Positions 35,871 through 47,841 are shown, counted from the first letter of the stretch. The stretch is 64,000 nt of DNA from Crotophaga sulcirostris (GCA_013397455.1 VYZB01000331.1:660429-724428); one strand, 5' to 3'. The notes: generated by a model not told the origin, from the sequence alone. Made by a program: numbers and translations.

Positions 35871-37063
35871 CTATTGATTTAACTTGAGGACATTTTTTCT
35901 TGTCCTATTGCTAGTAACTTGGGAGAAGAGACCAGCACCCACCTCACTACTGCCTCCGTTCAGGTAGTGGTGGAGAGAGATAAGGTCTCCTTCCAGCCTT
36001 CTTTTTGCCAGACTAAACAACCCCAGTTCCCTCAGTTGCTTTTCATAAGGCTTGCTCTCTATGCCATTCACCAGTTTTGTTACCGTTCTCTGGACACGCT
36101 TCAGAAGCTCAATGTCCTTTTCGTTCTGAGAGGCCCAAAACTAACCTGAGGAGACCCTCATTAGCACCTAGTACAGGGGGGAAATAACTTCCCTAGTCCT
36201 ACTATCCACACTATTTCTGATGCAAGGTCTTTTTCCACTGGGCAGTTTTCCAGATCCTCTTTCCCAAGGCAGTAGCCTTACAAGGGATTGTTGTGACTGG
36301 AGTGCGGGACCTGGCACTTGACCTTGTTAAGTCCTACAATTGACCTTGACCCATCAATCCAGCCTGTCCAGATCCCTCTGTAGAGTCTTCTTGCCCTCAA
36401 GCAGATCAACAGCCCGTCCAATTTGGTGTCATCTGCAAACTTACTGAGGGAGCATTCAACATCCTCATCCAGATCATTGATAAAAGTATTAAACCAGACT
36501 GGCTCCAACACTGAGCCTTGGAGAACACTGATTGTGACCAGCTGTCAAATGGAATTAACTCCATTTACCACAACCCTCTGGGCTTGGCCATCCAGCCACT
36601 TTTTTACCCAGCAAAGAGTGCACCTGTCTAAGCCATCAGCCGCCAGCTTCTCCAGCCAGCTTTACTAAAGTCCAGGTAAATAACATCCATAGCCTTTCCC
36701 TCATCCACTAGGTGGGCCACCTGGTCATAGAAGGAGACTGGGTTGGTCAAGCAGGAACTGCCTTTCATGAACCCATGCTGGCTGGCTGAGCCCGATCCCC
36801 TGGTTGTCCTGTACTTGCCTGGTGAGCGCACTCAGAATGAATTGCTCCATAATGTTCCCCAGTACTGAGATCAGGCTGACAGGCCTGTAATTCCCTGGAC
36901 TCTCCTCCCAGCCCTTCTTGTGGATGGGCATCACAATGGCAAACCTCAAGTCATCTGGGACCTCCCCTGCTAACCTGCACTGCTGATAAGTGATGGAGAG
37001 TGGCTTGCAAAGCTCCTCTGCCAGCTCCCTCAGGAGTCTCAGATGGATCCCCTGTGGTCCCAT
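35871..37063 (-). pseudogene. CR1 ORF2 remnant with intact FADD box
   Basis: Disrupted ORF2 in at least four frames. The 36725-37063 frame (112 codons) has LRLLRELAEEL, LAGEVPDDLRFAIVMPIHKKG and GNYRPVSLISVLGNIMEQFI. 36628-36831 holds [14 protein letters not shown] and VIYLDFSKA. The 36278-36511 frame carries LFNTFI-like residues and LSKFADDTKL, with the FADD box at 36428-36439. 35871-36071 holds [19 protein letters not shown]. The catalytic Asp pair is retained but frameshifts, the small deletion and the nested insertions make the copy dead. Confidence 0.85.
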
Positions 37064-37416
37064 AGACTTGTGAGTGTTCAGGTGGTATAGCAGGTCATTA
37101 ACTGCTTCCTCCTGAATTATGAGGGGGTTATTTTTGCTCTCTGTCCCTGTCTTGCAGCTCAGGGTGTGAATACCCTAGGTATAACTGGTCTAACAACTGA
37201 AGACTGAGGCAAAGAAGACATTAAGTACCTTAGCCTTTTCCTCATCCTTGGTGACAAACTCCCTGTCCCTGCCTCACATCCACTAAAGGATGAAGACTCT
37301 CCTTGGTTTTCTTTTTGTTGTTAATGTATTTCTAAAAACACTTTTTGTTCTCTCTTACAACAATGGCCATATTGAATTCTAGCTGGGCTTTTGCCTTTCT
37401 TTGCCATTTTTCCCCT

Positions 37417-37583
37417 CACAGTATGACAGTATCACAGTATTACAAGGTTGGAAAGGATCTCTGAGATCATCGAGTCCAACCTATAACCCAACACTAACAC
37501 CAATCCATCATCTAAACCATGGCACAGAGTGCCTCATCCAATCTCCTCTTAAACACCTCCAGGGTTGATGACTCCACCACCTG
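37417..37583 (-). mobile_element. Young CR1 3' end nested inside the older CR1
   Basis: A minus-strand CR1 3' terminus: octamer tail CAGTATGA, CAGTATCA, CAGTATTA, then CAAGGTTGGAAAGGATCTC, TCATCGAGTCCAACC and GTGCCTCATCCAATCTCC. It ends near GATGACTCCACCACCT. It sits within linker sequence of the 35625-37797 element, which continues on both sides, so it inserted later. Just to its right the 10-mer GACCTAACAA is tandemly repeated (37593-37612). No convincing target duplication is seen. Confidence 0.9.
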
Positions 37584-37592
37584 AACAAGATT

Positions 37593-37612
37593 GACCTAAC
37601 AAGACCTAACAA
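37593..37612. repeat. 10-bp tandem duplication beside the nested CR1
   Basis: GACCTAACAA occurs twice in tandem in the older CR1 just right of the insertion. One copy corresponds to expected CR1 sequence; the second could be insertion- or slippage-related. Confidence 0.85.
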
Positions 37613-37797
37613 GATTTCTGTACTCTTCTTGAGTTGCCTGTCCCTTCTTCCAAAATTAGTAAACTCACCTCTTTTTCCTGAGTCCCAACAAAAGTTTCTT
37701 GTTCAGCCAGGCTGATTCCTTTCCCCACCGGTTTGTCTTGTGGCACATGGGACAACCTGCTCCTGCGCATTTAAGGATTCCTTCTTGGAGAATGTTT

Positions 37798-37954
37798 CAC
37801 AGTTTCACAGTTTCACAGTATAACCAGGTTGGAAGAGACCTCTGAGATCATCAAGTCCAACCTATAAGCCAACACTAACTCATCACCTAAACCATGGCAC
37901 TGAGTGCCTCATCCAATCTTTCCTTAAACACATCAAGGGTCGGCGACTCGCAGC
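37798..37954 (-). mobile_element. Young CR1 3' end abutting the older CR1
   Basis: A third minus-strand CR1 3' terminus in the cluster: tail CACAGTTT, CACAGTTT, CACAGTAT, then AACCAGGTTGGAAGAGACC, CATCAAGTCCAACC, CCATGGCACTGAGTGCCTC and AGGGTCGGCGACTCG. It begins exactly where similarity of the 35625 element stops (after GGAGAATGTTT), indicating insertion into that element. The right side passes into a purine-rich tract and the older element is not clearly recovered there. Confidence 0.9.
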
Positions 37955-38050
37955 CTACAAAAAAAAAAGCAAAAAGAAAAAGAAAAAAGAAAAGTAATAA
38001 GTAATAAAGGTGGTGGGGGGAAGAAAAGGAGGGAAAGAAAGAGAAAGAAT
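37955..38050 (+). repeat. Purine-rich low-complexity tract
   Basis: An A run from about 37960, then AAAAAG/AAAAGA units, a TAATAAG pair and GGGGGGAAGAAAAGGAGGG, ending in GAAAGAGAAAGAA near 38048. It is almost free of pyrimidines apart from a few T. It lies directly beside the 5' side of the young CR1 fragment and could be an A-rich insertion target or an expanded simple repeat. Confidence 0.8.
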
Positions 38051-38934
38051 GTTATTGGATACATTAGGTTTGTCTTAACTGAAGAACACATCTGCTTGGA
38101 GGAAGAAAGCTGCTATTGTATATAAATTCCTTAAAAGACAATTTCTCCATTGCTAGTCTTTGAGTGGATGCTACTAGGGAGTTACATTTATTTTAATTAG
38201 TCATCTTACAAGAAAATGTGTTTAAAACTGTCTTCTAAATGGCACAGTGAATGGAAGAAGAGAGAAAAGTGGAAAAAACAATTTATGATACCCTTATTTC
38301 AGAAAGAATTCTATCATGTCTAAAGACAATTTATTACATTGTAATGGATTATGTGTTTTTTTTCATAAAGTTTCGTAGAGGAAAGGTGTTTTCATAAGTA
38401 AATTTTTTGTGTTGTTATATAGTGATATAGTTTGCATTTCCCCATTGCATATTAAGTTCTGCTTCGGAATTCTTTCTCCTCCTAGCTTATATAAATGGAC
38501 ACCTTGTCTGAAGTGGATAATATATGAAGAGTAAAAAAAAAGTAAGAGAGTTTTATATGTTTACATATCTGTATCTTACTCAGTAACGAGTTAATTAAGC
38601 AAGACTTGTAAGCCATGTTTTGGCTCTCTGAGGTAGTAAATTGATATATGAGCCCAAATACTTGCTTCAATTGCTCACTGTATTAGAAGAAATTCAGAAA
38701 CATCTCCTCTGCTCTTTCTGGTCTATATAGTGAACTGAAGAAATAACTCAAATCCCGACACTCCTGGCTTGAGTGGGAAGGAAAATATTAGTGTTAACAG
38801 GGAATGAACTGGATAAATTTTAATGCAGCATTCCAGAAAACATAATCTATGGCATATGTTCAGTTCTCATTTACTAACCAGAGAATGAGCTGCAGCTGTT
38901 TATTATGACTACTTGTGCCAGTTTGATAGTATGT

Positions 38935-39050
38935 AATCATATTTGCATAAAGATAAAAAGGAAGGTGTAATAGAACAGAGCTTAGCCATGCCTTTATCAT
39001 GACTCAAAGGTAATTTCAGAGTAATTAGGTATAATTATTTAAAGAATTCT
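38935..39050. promoter_or_regulatory. Motif-dense AT-rich segment, candidate enhancer
   Basis: In about 100 bp there is a perfect octamer ATTTGCAT (38941-38948, POU-factor type), an AGATAA GATA-type site (38951-38956), a perfect AP-1 heptamer TGACTCA (39000-39006) and homeodomain-like TAATTAGG and ATAATTATTT words (39022-39040). Clusters like this occur in conserved enhancers. Each motif is short and may be chance; no conservation data are available here. Confidence 0.2.
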
Positions 39051-40234
39051 TACCAGAAAATGATGATTCTGGTTTCATAATTACAGGACAATGCTTACTA
39101 TGGCTTTCAAGGGAGGATGAAACATATCTAAGGAGGTAGTGTCCCACACTAGGCAGATCCAATGCTGCAACAAAAGACAGGGGTTTTGTCAGATTTCAGC
39201 TGCATACTTTCACACCTGCAATGAATTAACCATAGCAGTGATGATAATAAAGGCCAGGTGCCTCTTCCATCCTCCAGACAAGGAACTGGCATGAATGTTA
39301 TTGTGTGCTACCTGGGAGTTTCCCATTTGTCTCTGCAACTGGGCTTCAATGCCTGTCAGAATGTATTCTTTCAAACATCTAATACGGGAAGAAGCTCAGG
39401 TTTGGATAAAAGTCTAATGTAGCAATCAGATAAGGTCAGACTGGGAAAATACCAACAACCAAGTGCATGAAAAACAAACCTAGTGGCTGTGGAGCAAGCA
39501 AATAACATATAGAAAAGGAGACACTGTATTAAGGATATGCAGCCATATCTATTCCTTTCATTCCAGGATCTGGGACATAGACCTCAATGTCTACAAAACA
39601 GCAATAAAACAGCTATAAAACCTGCAAGATAGTTATAAAATGATGCCGTGTTATTGACAGTTGACAGACGCAGTCCAATGAAAAGGTCATTTTATTTTAG
39701 CAACGTGAAATAATGTGGGGTTTTTTGTTTGTTTGTTTTGTGTGTGATTGGGCACGATTATGAAGTATGAAAAAAATTTTAGTAATTGGGAAATGCAGAA
39801 AAAGAAAACCCAAAGGTCATATTTTTCTTAGATATTAATGTGTTTAAACATTTATCTACATAGTTAGGCAAATAATGGGATATTTTTGAAATATTTCTTG
39901 TTGTCCTAATATTTTTTTGGCATTTAAGAACTGATCCATAGGCACCTACCTAGAAGACTCCCTGACAGAGCAGCTCCTAAACTGAGAAGCAGAATGTAGA
40001 ACACCTCACACAGTCCCTGCTTTAGAGCTTGTCCAGCCTGTTTGAACCTCTGGCTCAATGCAGTTATTTCACCAATCTTTACAGAATCATATAACTTAAC
40101 AATAATAATTATGGTAGTGGAACAAACCAATGAACCACTTGGGCCAGTCTTATCTCTATGACAGTTTCCAGGTGTCTCAGAGGATGATACGAATTACTTG
40201 CAAGGCACAAAATCATGGAACAGTTTAACCATGG

Positions 40235-40470
40235 GAGAAGCCTTTTCCTAGCGCCAGCTGATAATCAGTTTTGTTTCCTGAGTCATGAGGTCATAGACGT
40301 AAACTGAACGAGGGACTGCCCTGCCTCCCCTTCGCTGTTCAGGAGTGACAGTTTGTGGTACCTGCGGAAAAACTGCTTTTCTCTGGGACTAGTGCTGACC
40401 AGCTGTGTATGACAAGGATACCCCCGTACCCAGGCTCTCTGCCACGGAGAGACAAAATCCATGGTATCAT
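40235..40470. other. CpG-richer unassigned patch
   Basis: Around seven CpGs in about 240 bp (near 40252, 40298, 40308, 40332, 40365, 40426 and 40445) stand out from the surrounding AT-rich DNA. A 75-codon minus-strand frame (40283-40510) covers it but shows no recognisable domain. It could be a small regulatory element, an unrecognised LTR piece or a non-coding exon. Confidence 0.2.
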
Positions 40471-43400
40471 ATCTTCCTCTCCCAGCTCTTAAATCAACAG
40501 CATAAAACACAATTACAAATATTCATACTGCACCCAGTAGCTGACTTTCATAAGAATGCCTGATTAGACCCTGAGGTATCCTGCACCTGGACTTCCAAGG
40601 GTTTCCTTCTAAAACAAACACTGCAGCTGTTAAGAATAAAATGCACTTGTTCTGGTCATTGTATTCTGATGCTCTCTTCCTTCAGTCTGTCCTGATTTTG
40701 TTTTAACTGCATGTAATCTATTTGCACAAAAGGGTAGATGTGAAGCCCCTTTTTATCTTCTTTTGGGTCCTTGGATAGGTAAAGTAGAAGAAATGGAGTT
40801 GTATGCCTGTGTGTCTGAGTTTAACCTACCCTGACTAGTGACAATATTGGAGTTGGCAATTGCCCTTACTCATAAAAACCATGAACAGATCTTTGTCATG
40901 TTGGAGTGATAGACTGAAAATCAAATTTTTGCTCTGGCTTTTTTCCTCGTATAGTAATGCATTCTCTGCATATAATCTCTGTATTCTGTCCGCTGTGCCT
41001 TATTATGAGCTTGGTAATTGACATCAGCCTCTAACAATGTAGTTAGTATTCTTTGTCCTCACATTCTGTTCTCTAACACATGTAGTTTCCGTTCTTTTAT
41101 TAATAACACTATTTTGTACTATTGATGGTGTACCCATGTCGAGCTGAAAACTAATACACAGCATCTGCATTTAGGATGATATTTCAAATGATGACTCTTA
41201 CTACATTAAAAAATCTGTCTGAAATAGTTGTGCTTTCATTCTCTTTGTTGATGTTTGCCAAATGATGTAAGGTATTGCATTTCTTATCGCATACTGGTTT
41301 TAGTGTTGACTTTTGATGTTTGCAATAGCAAGTGAAGCTCTACCTGGTTAGTATTTTTTGCTGTGATGTGGAACCCCTAAAGTCTTTCCCTCTGATAATT
41401 TTTTATATTTATGAAAAAGTATTCAGTGCCAAAAACTGTAGGCCTTCCATGAGCTTTGACCTCAGACAGATGACTGCCTATATTGGTTGACTCGAGTTAT
41501 TCCACTAGTTATTTCAGATCTGGTCCTTCCAAACTGCATTATTTAACCCTTCGGTTTCATCTACTGCTGCCAAATATTTTCTTCTCTTTATATCCTCTAT
41601 TTGACAGCATCCCACTCATAAGCATCATGTAACACTTCTGATAAACCCATTTGTTAGAGTTTTCTGCTTAGCTGTCTATAGAGAAGGCAAATGAAACTCA
41701 GGCAGAACTTCAAATTAAAAATGTCAAATCAGTGGAGGGTAGCTCTGCAAAGATATTGTCAGAAGAAAGACCATCTTTCAACTCTTCATCTTGTTGCTGG
41801 AACTTTGCAAATATAGATGGGAGTGCTATTTATATAAAACTAAACAGCCTGTCAGATACTTCTTGGTTCATCTGGTCCTGTGTAGTATTAAGGGGTTGCT
41901 CATTGCTTAAGATACTTGCAAGAATTATGCTTTATTCTGCGAAGGGCTTCAACAGTCTTCCAAGAACAAAAATGTCTTTGCAATGGCTTGATCATGCTTT
42001 CTCTGAAAAGCTTAACTGTTAGGGTACATTTCCAGTTTGTAAGAGAAAATGTCAGTCCCTGGTCTGTTAATATTCTTGCAAGAGAAGTTAGTGAGTAAAA
42101 CCATAATCCTTGATATGTTACAGGAACCAAGTTAAACAGAGGCTTGAGATGAATATGCTGAAATCATCGCCCAGTGTAAGAACAGAAGACTTTAAAAATA
42201 AAAAAAAGTTAGATTTTATAAAAATAAACAGTAGGGCATTTAATTGGTGAAAGAGAAACATAAAATATCAGAGGGACATAGAACAGTTTTCTTTTTGAAA
42301 ATACTGTTTATACACAGTTTTCCCACTTCCCAGTGTGGCCTAGCAGATAGGTCTCATGCTTGTTTTGAATTGGTTTCTGTAACCTTCAGAGTTTTGGCGG
42401 CACTGCAGCCTCCTCCAGTCCCAAGACATTCTTTCTGTCACATCTGGCTTGTGTGGCTGCTCACTCAGCCTTTTGCAGGGCATGCTCCTCTCCTCTGCAA
42501 CCTCCAGCACTTCCTTCCCTCATTCTTTCTGAGAAGGATCACCCGAATGCTTCTCGTGAAAGGAATGTAGTGCAAACTAAGAACTGAAAAAATCCAACAT
42601 ACTGTCCACAACAGGAACACTGCCTACGTTTGAAAGGAGAGAGGTGTAATGTCTGCAGGCACAGTAAATTGCAGTAGTGTTTCATTATGGAATAGCCAAC
42701 CAGAAACTCTGCATTCTAGGATCTGCCTTTCTCCACAGACTATTGGTTGTTTTATTTATTTTTTTTTAAAGTGAAATATTCCTCAAATGTGTGTTGTTCA
42801 GTGTAAATTGGGTTTGGTCTTCAAGTCACATGTTGGATTTAAACTGTTATGTTTCCAAGCATGCAACTATTACTAATTACCTCGCCAATTAAGCTGAACA
42901 AATGTCAGTAAAGCCACAACATCCAGCATGGCTCATAAGTTTTATGAGCTATGTTGCACACTACAACAATATGATTAACCACCTTTCACGAAACAGCACA
43001 CCATCCTCCATCCAGATACTACTTTTCCTCCAAATGGTCCCAACCGTATGTCTTCTTGCAAGGGTGTTGTGCAACTTCAATATCTACCATTTAATTTGTT
43101 AGCAATGAAGTCAAGTTCCCATGACCGTGGTTTCGTCCTGAATTTCAAACAGTTCCTGACACTCTTTACTCCTAGCATGCATGCACTGTGTCCTGTCTGA
43201 CTTATCAATGTCCATGAAAACAGTAGTCAAAATATTGAGGAGCTACAGTGGAATCAGCCTTCTGTTCCTTTCACCTAAGTTTATTTGGAACGTAATACAA
43301 ACATAGGTTACTCATACTTTGTTCCCAGTTCTGAGGCAGGCTTTTCAGTAGGATGAGTCTCTGAAACTCCTGAAGTTCTCTTTCCCAATCGAAATACTTT

Positions 43401-44365
43401 CTTCTGCCCCTTCTGTATTTCCATTGCTTCAGTACAGTTCTTAGGTATTTGATCAGCACCAAAAGCACAGGGGGCATTGTGCCTTGGGTCCCCAAGGCAT
43501 AATTGGTATTTGAACTGTTCATAGAAGCATATGACTCTCATGTGGAGTATTTGACAGCTGCAAGTGAGAAGTGTTGCAAGCAGTTATTACCTTCCTATCC
43601 AGATTTCCATTCTAAGAGTCTCTCTAGTTTTCACATAAGATTTGCTAATAGTGAAACTACTGTCTAAAAGTAAATGTCCCTCTAGTTAGAGGAGGGGGAA
43701 AGAAAACTTTAAGTTTTGCTTTCTTGAAAAAAAAGAGGGGGGAGAGAAAGCATAAAAATTGGAGGGGATTTCGTCTCCTAGTAGCAGTCACGGAACACCT
43801 GAGTGTCACTTAGTAGTATGGTGACTGTGTCCAGGGGCTGCAGTGGGGTTCAAGACATACCGCTAGGCAATGCAAATGCAAGCAGTGTAGTAGTTGTATT
43901 GAAAAAGTACCACAGGCAATCTCTGAGGTCTTCCCTGGAGGTCAGTCTCTCATTAACACAGTTCAGAAATCAGACTGCTGCTTCCTTCTAATTGAGCTGT
44001 CCTGGTTCCTACCTCAAGATGCTGGGATCTGGCTGGGGCACACCTCCAGAGTCAAGGAGGTGAATGGTGTCCCATTAGCCCTGATCCCAGAGCAGTGATA
44101 AAAATAAAAATGGTGCATGAAGATAATGAGAGGGAAGGATGGGGAACAGGCAGGGAGAAGTGCATTGAATTAATTTGCCTTTGGGAGTTTTGCCCACAGT
44201 TTATAGAGACAGTAAGGCAGTTAAAGGAAAGAATGCTGCAACTATCAGTTAGACAGGGAAACCCAGGGGAGTGCGAGTACATGAGAGTGGGAAAGACAGT
44301 CTGAAACAATCTTCCAAATCAGTAAAAACAAAGGGCAGCAGGATACTGACCTTTTACTGTAACCA

Positions 44366-44860
44366 ATGTCAGCTGCAAGTTGTAACTTCATGCTATTAAT
44401 TACAAAGAAGCATACTCTGGAGTGTTTCTGGTGTGTTTCTCCTGTTAGCATTAAATTTTCCTCTTTTCCTCTCCCTCCTTCTCCTCTCCAGTCCCCACCT
44501 ACTTACACAGGATCAAGTTTCAAACTGCACTCTGAAATGGAGAAAAAAAAAAAAAGAAGGGCCCTGAAAAGGGAAAAAAGTAGTTTGTATTTCTTGTGGT
44601 TTTTAGGTCCTCCTAAGGAATTCCCAGTGTGGGCTACCTCCAACACCAAATGCTTTATCTATGACTGCAGACTTTATAGTATCAGCTCTAATGTTATGTC
44701 TTTGCAGAAAGGATTAAATCACTATTCAACAGACAAATTATTGGACAATTCCTGCATGAGCAATTTGTACCTCAGTCAAGTAGTGAACCAAATGATTTGG
44801 ATAGAATCAAAAGGAACCTATAGTTCTAGCACTTTGAATCAAAATCAAAGTTCAGCTTGA
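44366..44860 (+). other. Orphan 164-codon open frame, probably chance
   Basis: The longest open frame outside CR1. The predicted peptide starts MSAASCNFMLLITKK, has a Pro/Ser-rich stretch (residues about 50-70) and a Lys/Arg-rich stretch from an A-run (residues about 58-72), and no signal peptide, membrane segment or domain that I recognise. It has no obvious splice or promoter context. A frame this long is only mildly surprising in 64 kb of six-frame AT-rich DNA, so it is recorded rather than called as a gene. Confidence 0.12.
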
Positions 44861-45955
44861 GGTTTGGGTTGGAGATTTACCAAAACCATCCCCATTTCTA
44901 TAAATAACTCCATATTTTAGAGAGGTTTGCTGTAAGGTTGGATCTGACTTCGGGGTTTGGACTGTTTCCAAGTTTGGATTTTTGTCATGTCAAATGTGTT
45001 GATTTGCTGGAAAAGTAAGGAACATTACTTCTGTAAGCAGGCAAATTTAATTATACTTGTAAGTACACAAATTAGCAACAGGTATATTGTTTTTTCTCTG
45101 ATTCATTCTCAGAGTAAATAACACTGCTGTGAATCTGAGCAAAAGAGAAAAAAAGGTTTTTATTAATGGAAGAACTTTAGAATATGAAACATTTACACAG
45201 CAACAGAACTGCTAAATACTTGGTCTTCCAATTAAGCTTCTATGTGCACTAGTTTCTTTACATTTCAAGGATGTATGCTATTCTGTTCTATGTACTGTTG
45301 AGAGGTAAAAAATTTCTCATTTTAAGGGAAATGAAGACTGCCTATCTGTCAACACATTTTTTCAAGAAACAACAAAATGAGAATTTGCATAAACGAGGAC
45401 ATAAACCATGTGGAACATATATCTTATCATTTTAACATTCAGGTACAAGAAGATCCCAGGACAGGGAGATCTTTGTCATGTTGTATTTCCACCTTGGAAT
45501 CCATTAGATTTGACAGCTGCATCTTACTGTGGGTACTCACCCCAAGTTAAAAATTCATGGCTTTGGCTTTTGTTTTGCAACTCAGAGGTAGAAAATTAAG
45601 ATCAATTTGACTGTGAGATCGGTCTGAGATACCAAAGGTCTGAGACTTTTCAGGTATCCAGTGCGTGGTTCACTAGTCTCGCAGACATTAAGCACATTTA
45701 AAAAAAATCATTCTTTAGCTGTCCCGAGGCGGACACTCTCAGAACATGCCACATTCCCAAGTATCTTCAGCTAGACATTAACAAGACAAATGACAAAAAT
45801 AGTATAACATTTTCTCTGGTCTTGTGTCAGGCCACCTGGGGAACTGTTTGCACAAACCAAACGACAAGAGAAATCAATTAAATAGAATGTTCCTTTAAAA
45901 CTTTTAATTCTACTCTGTTTTGTTTTGTGCATTTTGGGTGGCTTTGTTTTGGTTG

Positions 45956-45975
45956 TTTTTTTTTTTTTTTTTTTT
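45956..45975 (+). repeat. T20 homopolymer
   Basis: Twenty consecutive T residues at the end of a T/G-rich stretch. No LINE or SINE body adjoins it on either strand that I recognise. Confidence 0.95.
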
Positions 45976-47841
45976 AATACACGGGCAAATTGCTTTCTTA
46001 TTACCTATAAATATGGAATGGAAACACACACAAAAAAAATAGTAGCTAGGTGTGCTGGGAAACCTGACTGGTTAAAGGGGCCAAACCCTCTTCAGTCTGG
46101 TGGGAATAGTTTTGGAGCTGGCATACCTGTTAGCAGTGCCTCAAAGCTGGACAGGCAAGATCCAAATATTTTCAGTCCCTTTCCTGCTTGGCTGACTTAA
46201 TATGGAGGGTTTGTGAAGAGATGTTTTTAATGGCAGGATTTCATATGGTAAGAACGTCACGCAGGAAACAGAATTTGGCATGTTGGCACCTGCTAAAGGC
46301 ATTCAGTCCATCTTGATGTATGAAAGCCTGACATGACTATGACGATGCTGTCTCTTGCAATTTTATCTTAAAGGTTTAAACTAGTGTGTTGTTGTGAATG
46401 TTTCTAGGGACACAAATATCTTTTCCATGCTCTAAACCAAACCTGAAAGGGACAACTGACAATGATATAAGTGTGAATTTTAGGTAAATTAGAGTCCTTC
46501 CTGATCACCTCAAATAGTTTCCTATGCTGAACATTTAAAAAAAAAAATCAAAAAAGTCTGGATCCCAAACTGAACTCTGAAACTTCCCGCCTGTTTTTGA
46601 AATATTGAGTCCAAATATCTATTGAAAAGGCTTGTTTACCAATTGTTACGCATGCTGGTTGGATTTAATCATCCAGTTTATACCTACCTACTGTGTAGAT
46701 GTCATCAACATATTAGTTCTTCATGTATATCTTCTTAGGAAAGTCTTCTCACTGCTGGTTACTTTATGTGCAAATCTTGTTCTTGTGCAATGTTAATTAA
46801 TCTACACTTTTTAGGTGTCAAGTAACATCAACACTATACATTTTTAGGTAGTTCCATGTGCTGCCTTCACTCTTTGAAACAGTTTATTGGTGTACATATT
46901 TGTGATCAGAAACAAATTCTTCTTTGCCAGGTCAGACACACAAAGTTGTGAAACATACTTCTTTTCAAATGGATTTGATTTATTTTATCTATATTTTTAT
47001 TGCAGGTTACTGTTGCTCAGCTCTAGGAGGATTGTACTTTGTGTATAATGCCACCCTTTTCCTGCACTGTTACACAACAATCCTCGAATTAAAAAAAAAT
47101 CCTTTTGAAATGTCTGAAGATAATAGCAAATCATGAGCTTTAAATCTTCTTTTGTTACTCATATTGCCATGTTCTTTCTAGAAACAAGAGTGTGGTCAGC
47201 TTGTGTTTCACAACAAACAGGCCTTAAAAAAACCCGCAAATCTGTTCTGTTTTTTCTCTGTTTGGTAGAAGTTGAATTGAGAAGCCTGAAGTTGTTTGAA
47301 TGACTTTCTGTGCTTATCTGTTTGCTATTGTCTTGGAAGCTCATTCTTCATAAATATTTGTTTACAGTGCTGATAAAGCATGGAAAACAACAGAGTTTCT
47401 GGACAGGTTTATGAACACACTGATGTATTCTCTTTTACCAGCAAGCTGTTGTAAAAAAGGATGATTACATAGCTTATGTAGTTTCTTTATTAGCCCCAAA
47501 TATGAAGAACAATGCAGCCATATGGATGTTGAATAGGGAACTAAGTTACCTTAAAATTAGAAGACTTAGAAGAAGAAAGGAAGGATTTTATTTAGATTCC
47601 AATGTTTATGTCAAAATAATGTAAGAAAATAAGATTTCACTTTCCTTTTTCTATGCTACATTTTATAAGTTATTACTGTATTTTGCTTAGAAGTGTTTTT
47701 ACTGGATTGGGAAAAACTTCCTTTTTAAATAAGTACACGTGTGTATTTTTACAGGGGTTATTAACAAAATATATAGCTAAGGCTTAGTTTGTAGCCAGAA
47801 AAGTATTATGTGCTTATTGCACTTAATTATTAAAATATTAA

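Larger units (their letters stand above)
35625..37797 (-). mobile_element. CR1 LINE, antisense, interrupted by a younger CR1
   Basis: Long minus-strand CR1. The 3' tail is on the left (octamer-like units from 35625, then the 3' UTR), and C-terminal, RT and linker segments run rightwards. It is split: similarity stops at about 37416 in the linker, is interrupted by another CR1 3' end (37417-37583), and resumes near 37590-37615 (then TTCTTGAGTTGCCTGTCCC and onwards) to about 37797, where a third CR1 3' end begins. A small internal deletion near 36655 removes a few tens of bases around the box-A region. Left flank and right limit are approximate. Landmarks include CAGGCCTGTAATTCCC (36880) and CCAGCCCTTCTTGTGG (36908). 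Confidence 0.9.

Noticed and set aside
46924..47136. A 70-codon frame with a hydrophobic segment, preceded internally by a TTTTTATTGCAG acceptor-like site
   Set aside because: The frame reads through the acceptor, the downstream sequence has no recognised exon, and isolated acceptor-like strings are common.
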